Under the pieces are notes generated by a model. That model saw only the letters and a program-made list of their open reading frames with translations, made no database searches and was not told where the DNA came from. Positions 1 to 12,744 of a stretch of 64,000 bases of DNA are shown piece after piece. The position numbers were made by a program, and so were the translations under genes. Source of the stretch: Cocos nucifera (taxonomy: Eukaryota > Streptophyta > Magnoliopsida > Arecales > Arecaceae); contig QRFJ01000373.1 of assembly GCA_006176705.1 (NCBI GenBank), forward strand, positions 556,705 through 620,704. The letters run 5' to 3'. The stretch's first letter is position 1. Each line of letters starts with the position of its first letter.

Positions 1-1078
1 TCATAACTGATTAACAACAAAGTCTATCCCATTTATATTAAGTCGGCACTAAGGACTTGGTCATGGTATTCTCCATCAAAATTGAAGAGATCAGTGTCTA
101 ATATCCCTCTCTAAATATTTGTAAATTCCTATGAAGATCTCTTTGGACAAGAGGAGCTGCGCAAGAACCTATATTCTTGCTTATATAATTTAAGAAGCTC
201 CAAGAATGAGAGAGAAAGGAGTGGCAGGGAAGAGCTTCTTCTGAGGAATATGTTTCATCTCTCGCACATGTCCAAAATTCAAGACTTTCTAAGAAGAAAA
301 TTTCTTCCTCCAAAAAACAAATAGAGGTGGGTTACACAGTCACACTTGTAACAGCCTAACGGGTCCTTTTAAATAAAATAAAAAATTAAAATCCTAACAC
401 TGTCTTTTATGTAAAAGCCTATAAAGAGCACAAACAGAAAAAAAGCCAATAGAGATGGGTTTTTGCATTCTCAAGTAAACTTCTATCCATTATTTTGAAG
501 TTTGATTTATATCCTTTTTACTAGTTTATTTTAGGTCAAGGATTCAGGTCCCAGCGGAACACTAGGACAAGGTACCATCCTATGTGTCAAAACAGGATCA
601 TCCCGCCTACGTCCCAGCATCCCGATCAAGACATCTTGGGACATGAAGTTGGTTAGCGACCTCCCATTTTATTCCCAAGTGTCGGGACGGGATGGGATGG
701 TGGGAAAACTGGGACAGCCCTATCCCCTGCAATTTAAAACCTTGTTTTAGGTAACCAACAATGACTCTAAGTTCATAGTTAACTAGATACCTGACCAAAC
801 ATGATCTATCTAGACACATCAAGTCTCATCTGTCTAGAAACCAGCATCTGCCTAGAGTAATTTTCTGATCATATCATGAAGATTACATGTTTGCTGACAA
901 CTGAAAAACAGAATAAATGCAGCTTTTTATCTAAATATCTAAAAACACAAAGCACCAAATCAAGATGTATTTCAAACCATTGTGCAAGCTAATAACCAAA
1001 GCAAATTCACCTAAAAATTGTAGTTGTAAACATTCATATAGCAATCAAAAATGAGCATGAATGAGCGAGAATATCTAC
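1..1078 (-). other. MSH6 intron 5, window-edge part
   Basis: Downstream of exon 5 I searched for the next MSH6 block (GEQPHCGFPE-like) and found none, so the intron exceeds 1 kb and the next exon is off the window. The only recognisable content is one copy of a dispersed CAAGG-ended repeat (537-744). Confidence 0.6.
537..744 (+). repeat. Dispersed CAAGG-ended short element, copy 1
   Basis: A roughly 208 bp GC-richer island begins CAAGGATTCAGG and ends TTTAAAACCTTG, so its ends form a short imperfect inverted repeat. Its body is rich in gggac/gtccc words. Related copies lie at 4202-4414 (same orientation) and 50333-50535 (inverted). It is probably a non-autonomous MITE or SINE-like family; the class is undetermined. 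Confidence 0.6.
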
Positions 1079-4000
1079 CTTCATATATTGCAAATCAAGC
1101 TCCCTCACTCCAATATGTGCATCCATTTCAAACAACTCATAAAACTTTCCCATCTATTAAAAACATAGTATGTAAATCTTTTAATTCAACTGATGATATC
1201 AAGGTACCTAAGCATGTGAATGTATTGAACTGAGTCATAGGAGCATGGTTGTACCTTGAAAAACAAGACCTTATCCATATGCCTTGACTTGAACTCCCAC
1301 CATTGCCTCTACAGACCAAACATGCCAGCTAATATTGGGAAAAAATACAGCAAGAAAGCTTTAACCATTAGTCTATCAAATATAAGGAATCAACTACCTG
1401 TCCCCCTGACAGACTCCTCAAGAATTCTGGGGGCAAGTACAGAGTTTTTGGATCATAATCTGCATCTCCAGGCTGCCTCCCATGAGCATCTTTCCGCCCT
1501 CTAGGACAAAAGGAATAAGAAAATAGCAGAACCTATTCAGCAAGAAATCTTGCGGCAAGAAATTAAGGTTAGCCTAACAGAATTATGCTAAGCCCTTCCA
1601 TAAACTTATGCTTAATATGCCTCCAAACAGGCATGTTAAGAGGATTGGAGCGATCCTTGACATGAGATAAATCTCCATGATAATAAGTTATTCAACTATG
1701 CCTTCCAGCTAATGTCAACTTCTTCTTTTAAGTGCTAAAATATCTCCTCTCTCTCTTTCTTTTCTTTTTTTTTTGTTATAAGTTTCTGATGGTAAATCTC
1801 CATGAAGATTCAAACCCAGCTCACTTTCCCTGACAGTTGATCTTACCACTTTTACCATCCAACTATTTCATAAAGGCCATGGAAACAGAAATCCTTGAGG
1901 GAAACATTCGGAAATGAGAAACAGGATATGTTGATCCCTAGAGTTTTAATCAAATGTGCAACAACATTATATGCCTTTCCACAATACTATGTTTAAAGAT
2001 AGTTGTCAACAGCAGAATACCCACATAATCACTTCTAAGTTCCAACCATTTATTTAGTTCCTTTTCTACCTGAAGTTCCTTAGCCAAAATAAAACCATAT
2101 TCAGATCAGATTTTGAGAAATTAGGAGTTCCTTGGTTAAATTAAATTCATATGGTCCACTTAACAAACTACAATATCAAAAAAAAAAAAGAGGGGTGGGG
2201 GGTTTAAGACTCTATTGGATGAAAATGTTTCATAGTTTTCATCTCATGAAACTAGTTATGGAAGATTTATCCATCCAATATACATCTGCATAGTGATTAC
2301 AAGTACTTTGACAATAAAATAGCATTGTAATATGAGTATTGTTAGATTATTAAGAAGGAGAGCAAGATTTGCTATTCCAAATTGACTAGGTCATTTTTCA
2401 CCATCCCTAATATATAAGGGGTGTCTACAATCAACAATGAAGAAAATATCTATTTCTCATTTGCACCAATTTACTTTAGTTCCTCGGAAGGGATATCATG
2501 TCTAAAGGTTATCATGATATCATCCCATAAATAATGTGGAAAACTATTCAATTCTAATCTTCCTCCCACATACTGGGGCAAGGCCTACAATCCATCTAGA
2601 TTATAATTCCTATTCTTCAGTCTACTTCAAATTATAACTTGAAATCAAAGTAGTATTTTTAGCTTCATTATGCAGTTTGGAGCTTTCTTAAGGGCACTAA
2701 TATTTAGAAAGCATGAAAAATATCATTATGTATGTTCCAACAGCAAGTTATCATGGTATAAGTTAGTTGTGATGTACAAAGAACCAGAAAATATAGCTCT
2801 CCTTTCTTTTTTTCCCCTCTTCTTAAGTCTATAGGTTATGACTATTTAGGTCAATTCAGTGGTTTCGCCAATTTCTAAGTTTCTCGGGATTTGAGCTATC
2901 ATGACCAATATAAGGGTAAGGTTAGCCACAATGACTTCAAGAACATTGATAAAATTATAAATTTATTTATCTCATGTCCCCAATTCATCATTTGTGGTGG
3001 ACCACACTCTCAAATGTGGCCCTCTCCAAACTTGACATTTTGCCAATATGATCATAAATTAGCTTTTCTTATCCCATATTACATAAAAAGATTAAATGAA
3101 GAACTATGTTTCGTTTTAGGTCTATTGCTTATAATTGTTTCCTAGGAAATGAATGTATTTTCTTATCTCAAACCATGTCCGCCCTTCCCTCTTTCTCTAG
3201 ATTCTTTTTCTCATACAAGGAATTAAGGAAACCTTGACGAATTCTCCCTGATTATATGAGCTTAAATTTTCTTAACTCTCAAAGTGAATTTCCCTTTTCC
3301 CAAACTATGATTCTAGTTTTCATGATAAAAACTATCTTTGCATGAATGTAGAGACCAGCGTTCGCTGTACCGCCCCATACTACCCAATACGGGGGCATCT
3401 CGTACCATACCGGTACACCAAACCGCTCCTACCGATATGGGCATACCGTACCATATCATATACCGATACTATAGTGAGACTTTATCGGTACGGGGTCCAA
3501 TACCAAGACGGCAAACCTTGGTAGAGACTAATATAGAAAATTGATATTTAGTAGAGAGTCCATCACAATATTTTGAAACTTTAAAGAATCACATTTTGAC
3601 CCATAGAACGATAGACAAAGGCTCACTAGTTTAGGTTAACATGTTGTCAACAAGCTTCATTTGCAAGAAACTGACATCAACAAGTTCTATCATAATGTGT
3701 GCTCAACTACTTAACAACATTATGAAGAATAAAAATCTAAATGAAAATAGAAAGATATGACCAAAAGTTTTAAAAAAGGTCGCAACATTACTTACTTGCA
3801 AGTTGAAAAAGCTAACACATATCTCGAGAATGTCCATAGATATATGCAATCTTGGGACGTGTTACGCTAAGCATTAATAAAAAAAGCCCTAAGCTTGAAA
3901 ATTTAGCAAGTGATGGTTATTCAGTTAAAGACTTGCAAGTGAAAAGCTAATTATTAGTCATCTAACCGAAGACATAGAAGCAAGATATGGACGCTCATGC

Positions 4001-7000
4001 TAACCACTGGTAAGATATCCTCGAGTTTAAGATTAAGAGGGCCGAACCAGCTTGTATGGATAGAACCAAAAGGGTTTGCCCATTTTTGAGCAGAACCATG
4101 AATGGGCATGACAAAAGGGCTTCCCAACCCTCTATCAATATGAGAGCTATACCATATAATATTGAGTGTACTATACCATAACACTAAAGTGCCAATATGG
4201 ACAAGGATTCAGATCTCGGAAGAACGTCCCATGGGACACTAGGATGGGGTACTATCCCATGTGTTGGGACAAGGCCGTCCCGCCAGCGACCTAGCATCCC
4301 AATTAGGACATCTTGGGATATCTCTTGTCCCAAGTGTCAAGATAGGATGGAAGGGCAGCGCGTCCCTTCCATGGAAAAACCAGACAGCCCCATCCCACAG
4401 GATTCAAAACCTTGAATATGGTACCCAATATGAGCACAACAAACCTTAGTTTGAACCTCGAATAGGTGGGCCTCCACTATTATTATACAAGGAGAAGGGC
4501 ATTTTCTAGTTTCTTTGTAACATCAAGTTCAACGTGTACAAGTGGTCTGGTCAATGGTCATATAGTTTACAATGCTTGTCAAGCAGTTATTATCCATATT
4601 TGTAAGGGTAAAATTATTACCAGATACTTTACAAGTAGTAAAACAAGGTTCTAAAAATCATGCTATGGCCCTGAACTAATTGCTGGCTAAAATGATGCAC
4701 ACAATGATAAACCACATATTGACAGGGTACCAGTTGGCAATGAAACAAATAAAAAAACGTGTAGGAACACCTTTAAGCCTGGTACCAAGTTGTACAAGGT
4801 CAATTCTAGGCTGATTCAAGGTCTTTCATGCCCAAATCAGTCCTAAAAAGATTCAAGTACCAGACTAATACAATACATATCAGTTGATGCAAGCTGGTAC
4901 ACTCAATACTTTAATCCTTGGATTAAACATTAAAGTATCCTCTATCGTGTGTATGTAAGTCAAAGGCAACAAGGGTATGCATATTATGCCATATCATGCG
5001 TAAACTTGGCATATTGGGACAGAAAGAGATGCGAGTCTAAGAATATTCTTGACTAGCATAATAAGGTGCAAAAACTTATTTCAGTCTCAACATATGTTAT
5101 TATTGGTTGCTTGAGGCTACTATATAGACATTTTATTAAAAAAATGGTTCTTATCTATAGCATCAAATTATCCTAAGCAGATACATGCATTGCCATTTGC
5201 AAAGTACATGCCACAACTAAATTATTATAATAATATCAACATTAATAACTACTTTGCACATTAACAACACAAAACACGGACATGCACATGTATCTATGCC
5301 TTTATAAGTATTTTGAGTATTGTGTTGACATTCTTGGTAGTTAGCACCATGGGAAGTTCATATAGCTTAACCTTCATATCAAGTATATGGCTGTATACTT
5401 CTTAGGTGTCTTTATTCATAGATACATGTCAAATATACGTGCATAGAAAGTTTTTATACATTAGTCAAGAGTATTGTACCAAGTATATACTTATACGAGT
5501 AAACATTTCCACAGAAACAAGATATACATGTAAGCCCTTGGAAGTGAATTGTCAAGGATCAATGAAACCAATCCTAGCTTGATGGGTAAGGCTACCATGG
5601 TCATGGATATACTGAAAACCCCTCCACCTGCCCTTCCACCTCCCTTTGCATGTCTTTATGATACTGTCAGTCCCTTGCAACCCTAAGCACCCGAAAATCA
5701 AATATGGAGTTATTAGGTGCTTAGAACAGTGCCTCTAATAAAATCATGGTATATACATTTGAGGAATTTCAGACAAGAGAGAACTAAAGTTACATTAAAC
5801 TAGGTTTTTCCGAACCTTACCGGTCTGGTTCCGACGTAGAAAATGGCATGACAACCGTCTGAAAGGGAGGGAGAAGAAAGAGAGGAAGAGAGAGGGGGGG
5901 AGAGAGAGAAAGAGAGAGAGGAAGAGAGGGCCTCCGGCGGCCTCTTGCCGAGCTCGATAAGGGTGGAGGGAGGGAAGGAGAGAGGGTAAGGTCCTTATTA
6001 GGCCTCCGGATGGACAGCGCCGCCGCCACAACGTCTCTGATGGCCAACAAGCCCACACTGAGGGGCCTGAGGGTGGCCAAGACCGGAGGAGGGCCTCCGC
6101 CCTCCTCCAGTGCAAACCCCTATTTTGCTTTATATTTTTGGGTTTTATCGTATGAACTTTTTTTTAAAAAAAAACGATTGAAATCGGCAAAAAAGTCTGT
6201 AAACCGTTTGCCGAGTTCAACCAAAATTAAAAAACAAAAATACGGCAAAGTCGGCAACCCAGTTGCCGACTTCGCAAGATAAAAGCGGAAAAAAAAAAAA
6301 GCAAAAGCAGGGGCGAACCCCTATTTCACACTGGATGAGGGCGGAGGCCCTCCTCGACTGCCCTTAGGCCCCTCGGCACGGGCTGACCAGTCGTCGGAGA
6401 CGTCGCGACGGCGATGCCGTCCGTCCAAAGGCCCCCGACGGCCTCCAAAGGCCCAATAAAGACCTCCTCCTCTCTCTCCTTCCCTCCCTCCACCCTTATC
6501 AAGCTCAACAAAAGCTTGGATGGCCTCTAGCAGCCACCAAAGGCCCCTCTCTCTCTCTCTTCCTCTCTTTCTTCTCCCTCTCCCCTTCTCTGTCCTGTCA
6601 ATTTAGCCTAGCCCGGACCGGTATGGACCCATACTGCCGACCAGCCAGCACAAGGTCCGGTTCCAATTCCGCAGACCTTGCATGAAACAATAGTTATGAG
6701 GATAAAATGTGGAAGATAGATTTCTCTTATACTATCATCTTTATCATGAGATCCTTCCAAGAGGACTGCAAGAAAAAATGATGTTAATTAAAAATATTTT
6801 AGAGAGGCTCATAAATCTAGCATATTTTTCTTTGTTCAACAAATGCTCATGAAACTGTTTTCCTTAATATTGTATCACTTGACCCATATGCAACATAATG
6901 GTCTCTCTTTCAAATGTCATATGTCTCCTACAAGTATGTTCCAAACTAGGATAAATTGAAGCAGCAAATGCATGTTGAACTCAAATTTAATAAGATAGAA

Positions 7001-10000
7001 GCAGATTACAACATAACAGGAAATGAATAAAAGGCAGGACAGTTACATATGAATTATTTGATTAGGGAAAAGGAAGCCTTTTGCAATGTTTGAGCTTTCT
7101 TCTTTTCTTTTTCATCTGGATACCTTTTCATGCGTAGGTCTAGTTGGTTTTGAGTCCAAATAAGCTCAAGGATAAGATTTACACAGCTCAAGACTTCAAA
7201 GAAAAATATTTCTGGCAAACTATTGTTTCTGATGCAATTATTGATTGATGGCCAAGCAACAATATTTAAGTGATTCTTAAGCATTCTAAATCTTTCATGG
7301 TTGAATCAATGATGATTAGAATAAACATAGGAATCGGTTAAAGCAAGCTTGTGATTTTCTTTACAGATTAGCTTAGATTTAAGATCTTTTTTAATAGACA
7401 TGCATCTTCAAATTTAGTTACAGTTCCAAACCCAAGATTCTAGTGATTGCTATTTAATCATTAAATTTAATTTTAGGGTATTTTCATAAGATGCACCATT
7501 TGATAGCATTGCGCTATCCAAATGGTACATTCTAATAAAATTTCCAGAAAGATTTCAAGGGGAACTATAAAATGTCATTTTAATCATTCTCAAAGCCTAG
7601 TTTGTGACAGGGATCACAATATCCAAATCAATGCTCCAGGTTTCTCTTTTTCAGGTTTTGATACTCAGGGTCCAACCATGCATTCACAAGGTCATGATAA
7701 ATAATAGAATTAATATTTTAACTCTTTTGGTTGGTAAACTAATAGCATTCTCCTGCTTAAAATATTCCAAGCTACTCACTTCACTTTCTTCCTTCCTCTA
7801 CTCCATTTTCATTTTTTTCCCTTGCTAATCACCTTACAATCTTACTTCTCAGTAGATTGCATAACCAACTCTTGGCTGCATTGTTCTATATGTGCTCCAG
7901 TCTGAGGTGCCCACCCACCCTTTGTCTAGAAAACACCTGTTATGCCAAAGATCCCCAAGTATCATCTTTGCCTTCATATAGAAGTCATAATGTCACTGAT
8001 CCACATGACTCTTAAGACTTAAGGAGATATTCACAATTAGAAGACCGACTAGCCAACTTTCTAGTAAGATTTCAAAGTCACTAAATGAATCAGTGAACTG
8101 AGGAAACATGCACAAACTTTACCACCAATTTAGCCAACTAGTCAGGGCACATGTCACCAGCAGCATGCAGCGCTGCACTAACCAAAGGTCTCATGAAGTT
8201 TTCCATCAGAACAAGGAAATATGTCCAATCAAAGAAAGGTTCAAGTGATGGATTTCAAAGAAACCTCAAGCTCCATTCCAGCCATTCAGCCATCAATCCT
8301 TCTTTTCCTCCTTGGTGTCTATAAATTTCAACATGAATGTCCCAAGTCCCAACTACACAAGACATGAGCATCTTCATTATCAAGGACATGGATGTTGGTT
8401 TCCACAATTATCAAGTGACATAGATTTAGGCAAGTCCTGGTATCTTGCTTCTACTTGGTAGTTTTGACAAGACTTCAAAGTGAAGCAATGAAGTGCTTCA
8501 TACATAAATTTCTATGTATATGTTTTCCATCTCCAAATGTTACAAGCTTGCTTCAGGAGTTCACCTGATGGAATTTGGCAAAGCAGCAGAAACATTGATT
8601 AAAGCATTCAGTTTTTCTCACGTCTTTCAGTTATTTCCATCCTTTTTCTTGCTATCAGCCAGAAAAGCTATGGAACTTGCGTACAATATTTGGAGTTTGC
8701 TTCTCCTAGATGCCTCCTTCAAAATGTTTCTTGTATGCTCAGTCAACTGCTAACCGAATTTACTCCATACGCCAATGATCAAGCATGTCCTTGTAGCTGC
8801 AATTCCCACAAGACCCATAATTTCCCCCTCTTCTGGTTGCCACAGCATCTGTTTAAACTTAAAAATTTGAAAATCTCCATGGTCATCTCCAAAATCTATG
8901 GTACAGGAAGAGTTAACTTACCGAAAGAGTAAACTTAGTCTATACAGGCATGCGGTCACATAAATAATAAATTGTCTAGAAATCTAATCAAAGAGTTATC
9001 CTGTGAATCCCACCCACATTTTGCATCTGAAAAACATTAGCATCAACAATATTGTAGACACATCATTCCACAAAATTCTACATTTTAGAATGAGTTTACA
9101 ACACCATCATGAAAAACGAAAATGGCTCGTTTTTTACTAGTTTGTCCAAAAATATAATATTGAAAAATGTAAAACATATTTCAATTAATAAAAAACGAAA
9201 AAAAAAAAAATCTTCTATAACAGATACTCACTCCCCAAGGAACCTAAATCTTTCTGCTTCCCTTTGTCCAAACCGTTCTGCTGCTTCACCAGTTAGAGTG
9301 CTATCAAGATTATACAAGACCTGCCCTCCTGCATTACAAAACCATACATCATAAACCCATTTCTTATGGCAGACACAAAACCTAGTCCTTGTCAATCTAC
9401 AGAACCGAACTTGATAACTGCTCTACAGTAAGCTGAACTATTAATGGTGAAACAAAGAAACAGAACAATAATAAGAATCGAGTGCCCATTTAACATTGCT
9501 TTCATTTTTTCTATTTTTGTTTTCAAAAAATCCAAGCAGAAAACTGTACTAGACTGAACAAGTATGCATGATGAAACCCTTCTGCTTTTTAAATTGTTTG
9601 TCAAAGCTTTAGAGCCTTTTGGCAGCAAAGCTCTCTAAAGCTTTATTGTTTTCAAAAATGTGAAAATAAAGTCAAGGACAGGCAGAAGTTCTGTGCAAAT
9701 GCTATCTCCAGCATCAATCTCCACACGTTACTTCAAAGTTGTAGGGAAACAAACACAATAATAATACCAAACAGGCCCTTATTTATCCATGTAAACTAGC
9801 AGTAATAGTATCCCTTGAAGGTAGATTTCAACCAAAAAATACCGAGACATCCATAATCTCTTTGTACACCAATTCCCTTAAAAGTCATTTTGTCAAAAAC
9901 TAACACTAAATTTCTCACTGCACCACATGCAATATTTCACATCTATAGGTAGTCAGGACCATCTTTCTTACTCTCAGAATTGCTCAAGGACCCAACAGTG

Positions 10001-10773
10001 CTCCTTCTGATGCCGCTCAAAGAGGCTTTTGATGCACTCTTCTCTCCATCTCCATCAAATCTAACCTTTTTAGCACAGTCCAAGTTTTCAACTTCGATCT
10101 TCTTCCTTTTCCTAGACCCTGAAGAATTCCCCGACCGGGACCTTCTCGAGCTTACAACAATCTCATCCTCTGAGTCATCCTCCACCATGTCCTTCCCAAT
10201 CCCCTTACCCCACTCATCATCGGTAGAATCTTCTACACTGCTCCCGTCCTCCTCCACATCCCCTGCATTGCACGGCGCCTCCACCGGACTCGACATCCGC
10301 CTCAGCCGTCGGAGTTTCCTCGACGGCACCTCCTCGACCCACTCGAACTTCTCCTTCCCAAGGTCCAAGCTTTCTTCCTCAGCATCGTCGTATTGGACCA
10401 GGTGCTTCCCGGAGACCTCATCGAAAGACTTGACACTGCCCTCGTACCACGCCTTGTCGAGGGGCCAGAAGACCCTGATCCTCCTCCCGACCACCTCCTC
10501 GGAGTAGGCTCTCTCCCCGGCCGTCGGCTGGGTTCTAGGGTTGGAAGCTGGAATAGGAGGGATTACCAGAAGGGGCTTATTCTTCTTCCGTAGGGACGGA
10601 GAAGGATCCGGACTAGGCTTAGAGCTAGAGCTAGGGTTAGGGTTAGGGTTAGGGCTTGGGCTGGGGTTGTGTTTTTCTTGGGAACCCTTACCGGGGGAGA
10701 AGAAGGTGGTGATCTGGCTCTGTTTCCGGACCAGAGGAGAGCGGCCATTGCTGAGGCGACGAGAAGAAGTCAT
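1079..10773 (-). CDS. MSH6: DNA mismatch repair protein MSH6, 5' part (exons 1-5)
   Basis: MutS homologue that pairs with MSH2 to form the nuclear MutS-alpha complex, which recognises base-base mismatches and small loops. Five exons on the minus strand: 10773-9972, 9328-9232, 1500-1398, 1308-1255 and 1153-1079. All borders are GT-AG and the phases join correctly, giving 1131 nt or codons 1-377. Residues 18-25 (QSQITTFF) are a PCNA-binding PIP box. Residues about 30-62 are a Ser/Pro/Asn-rich linker. Residues about 91-148 are the Tudor-like domain of plant MSH6 (WPLDKAWYEGSV, then DLGKEKFEWV). An acidic stretch and a basic cluster RKRKK (221-225) follow as a probable nuclear signal. Exons 2-5 encode the start of the MutS mismatch-binding domain I: TLYLPPEFL, RQWWEFK, then MGKFYELFEMDAH, which holds the conserved F-x-E mismatch-contact motif (FYE). 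The start is the first ATG directly before the PIP box. The rest, including the ATPase, lies beyond the left edge; the reading frame is intact throughout. Confidence 0.95.
3350..3525 (+). repeat. GTACCGGTAC-rich dispersed repeat relic
   Basis: A GC-rich island in AT-rich intron DNA, dominated by words such as accataccggtac, ataccgtacca and cggtacgggg. It ends in aaaccttgg like the CAAGG family. A more decayed relative lies at about 4670-4925 (ctggtaccaagttgtacaagg). No coding capacity. Confidence 0.45.
4202..4414 (+). repeat. Dispersed CAAGG-ended short element, copy 2
   Basis: A 213 bp copy of the same family, beginning CAAGGATTCAG and ending TTCAAAACCTTG. It shares the internal order of blocks with the copy at 537-744 (ggacactaggat, gtcccgcc, gcatccc, catcttggga, cccaagtgtc). 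Confidence 0.6.
5818..6624. mobile_element. Fold-back (long inverted-repeat) element in MSH6 intron 2
   Basis: Two arms of about 297 bp (5818-6114 and 6328-6624) are inverted copies of each other. Paired landmarks are taccggtct against the complement of ggaccggta at the outer ends, GA-rich tracts against CT-rich tracts, gataagggtggagggaggg against its complement, and ggcctccgccctcctccagtg against the complement of cactggatgagggcggaggcc. The 213 bp loop has its own gttgccgac/gtcggcaac words. Arms are about 75-80% alike by eye. No transposase is encoded. It may be a non-autonomous DNA transposon or an inverted pair of one GC-rich repeat. Confidence 0.65.
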
Positions 10774-10793
10774 TAGAAGGGAAAGTTAGGATT

Positions 10794-10809
10794 AGGTTTA
10801 GGGTTTTTA
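10794..10809 (-). promoter_or_regulatory. Telo-box in the MSH6 leader
   Basis: On the minus strand this reads AAACCCTAAACCTAAT, about 20-35 bp upstream of the MSH6 ATG. Telo-boxes (AAACCCTA) near the transcription start are common in plant genes active in dividing cells and often accompany E2F sites, as here. Confidence 0.6.
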
Positions 10810-10907
10810 GCGGGGAGACGGAGAGGGGAAGCGTTGCGAGGGAAGGAAGGTGGAGAGGTGGCGGGAATTTAAACGCGGGAGAGTGCTTGGCAGCGAGGAC
10901 GGGGAGA

Positions 10908-10919
10908 TTTGGCGGGAAA
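10908..10919 (-). promoter_or_regulatory. Consensus E2F binding site upstream of MSH6
   Basis: The sequence TTTGGCGGGAAA, read here on the plus strand, matches the E2F consensus and lies 135 bp upstream of the MSH6 start codon. A weaker copy of the core (TGGCGGGAAT) lies at 10859-10868. E2F sites are typical of plant S-phase and DNA-repair genes, so cell-cycle control of MSH6 is a reasonable inference. Confidence 0.7.
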
Positions 10920-11199
10920 AGTGGCGGGCGGATCCACGTCAGGTCGCTGGGCTGGCACCATTTTTTCGAGTTGTTGCCATCTTTGCGATGCCCGGCGGGA
11001 CCGCTGCTGGGAAGGTACTGATACCGGGCTCGGGGACACGAATCAGCGAATGGAACATGAAAGTGATACCGGAGGTTAGCGATTAGGGGGGTAAATTGGA
11101 CCAATCCGGTCTCATATCTCGAATTTCCTCCCTCATATCGGAAATTATTGGTCAGATCCATAAACTCAACCACTTCACCTCTTTCCTATAAACCTTATT

Positions 11200-12744
11200 T
11201 AGGATGCAACCGATGATTGGCCCATTGGAAGGAGGCATGCTCATTAGTGTAGTGCACAGCCACGTACTAGCGACAAGGCCGAAATGGAAACCCAGGTCCA
11301 TTCACTAGTTATGAATTGGAAAAAATGTTAGTTTGAAAGCTCCTTTAAGTTGGAAAAAGATGCATGAAAGTGAATTCAATTTTTCTCTTTTAAGATGGTA
11401 GCCTAGCTTATCTTTATTGTACATGGGTTTATAGCATGATATAGGGTGACAGAGTTTGTAGTTAGAAGAAAAATTAAAAAATAGTTAATTGAAAGAGAAA
11501 CCGAGATCAATCGAGAGCATGCAGACAAATTTGCATGGATGAAAGCATAAAGGGGAGCTTACATGCTAAAGATGAGAATAGAGGAGAGTGATGTGCATGA
11601 AAAGTAGAGAGGAGGAGATGGGGGTTTGCAAGTAGGGATCATCATAAGTGATTTTGGAGGTGAGTAAAACCAACATTTTGTTTCCTTGTTAATTTTGCCA
11701 TAGGATAAACTATCATAAATTGAGGCTGAGCTATAACTCTCTAGTGATTAGAGTTTTCGGATTGCATCATACCAAATAGTTGGATTAAGCCATAATAGTG
11801 GCTAGAATTATGCATAACCCTAGCCATAGCCTACTAAACAGCCCTAAGTTTAGAAATCTCATAAATTCTATGATACATATTCAACATTTTCTTTAAATTA
11901 TCAATGATTCATTCAACTTTTTTTATTTAAAAAAAAAAAAAAAAGCTTCATTGAACTACTTAGATGCTTATTTAGTTATTAGTAATACCATAGAGCTTTC
12001 ATTTCACTATAGTTATATGTATAGGTTAGTTGCATTTTTCACAGTATTATTGATTCGAGTTTTAGTTTGCCTGATTAATCTTCTATTAAAAGACAAGCCG
12101 TAATTGTTGTCTTGATATATTGTAAATAGAATCTTTAGTCAATAAAATGAAATCAATCGATTTCATATTATTACATTATATTTTTATGGTTATTTTTCTT
12201 TGTTATTTAGCTTAAAAGTTATTATTTAATCAAGTAAAGGCAATAACACACAATCTAAAAGATTGATTAGTGAATTATTGATTTATACTTTCTAATAATA
12301 AAGTGGGATCTTGATACATTAATCATGGTATTGTTTTGTACAATTTATTTGGTATGTCTTTTGGTCATTTACCAAAGAAAAAAAAGCAAGATTTAATAAT
12401 TGATCCTCCCAACCACATTATAACTTTTAAATTCTATTGACAAAAAAAAAAAAAAACTCCCAATCCCTCTTTATGGTATTACCATAACAAATAATTCTTA
12501 TGGTACGATTTATATTTTAAAAATACCTAATCTGTCCCAAGACACAATCCCCTCTAATGCACCATCCTAATTTCTTCGTCCACATCTTTATGACCTTCTA
12601 TCATATTTTTGTTTCATTTGCATCAAAACTTCCCATCTCATCTTTATTTCATTCACATCAAGACATTCTATCGCACCTTTGTTCCTCTCCATCATCATCA
12701 GATCATAAATCACACACATGACAAAATTCCAACCTTATCTTATG
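11200..12744. other. AT-rich intergenic DNA
   Basis: No gene, RNA or recognisable element seen. Contains poly-A/T runs (near 11930 and 12445) only. Confidence 0.5.

Larger units (their letters stand above)
1501..9231 (-). other. MSH6 intron 2 (7.7 kb)
   Basis: This AT-rich intron is bounded by a GTGAGT donor at 9231-9226 and a TAG acceptor next to 1500. It contains a CAAGG-ended repeat (4202-4414), GTACCGGTAC-rich repeat relics (3350-3525, 4670-4925) and a large fold-back element (5818-6624). The stretches 1501-3340, 4930-5800 and 6690-9231 show nothing I can identify; the short open frames there have no family signature. Confidence 0.7.
10774..11200 (-). promoter_or_regulatory. MSH6 leader and proximal promoter
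   Basis: This GC-rich stretch upstream of MSH6 falls off sharply into AT-rich DNA near 11,090. It holds the telo-box and E2F sites. I see no convincing TATA box, as expected for a housekeeping promoter. Open frames here are frame shadows of GC-rich DNA. Confidence 0.55.

Noticed and set aside
9980..10507. Plus-strand 175-codon frame
   Set aside because: Opposite-strand shadow of MSH6 exon 1, caused by its Ser/Pro/Glu-rich GC-biased sequence.
10630..10660. Interstitial telomere array
   Set aside because: Only about three to four TTAGGG units, in frame with and explained by MSH6 coding sequence; plant telomeres are TTTAGGG.
9943..10773. A stand-alone 276-residue Tudor protein
   Set aside because: The frame continues past a perfect GTAAG donor at 9971, whose phase joins exon 2; the last nine residues are intron translation. 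It is exon 1 of MSH6.
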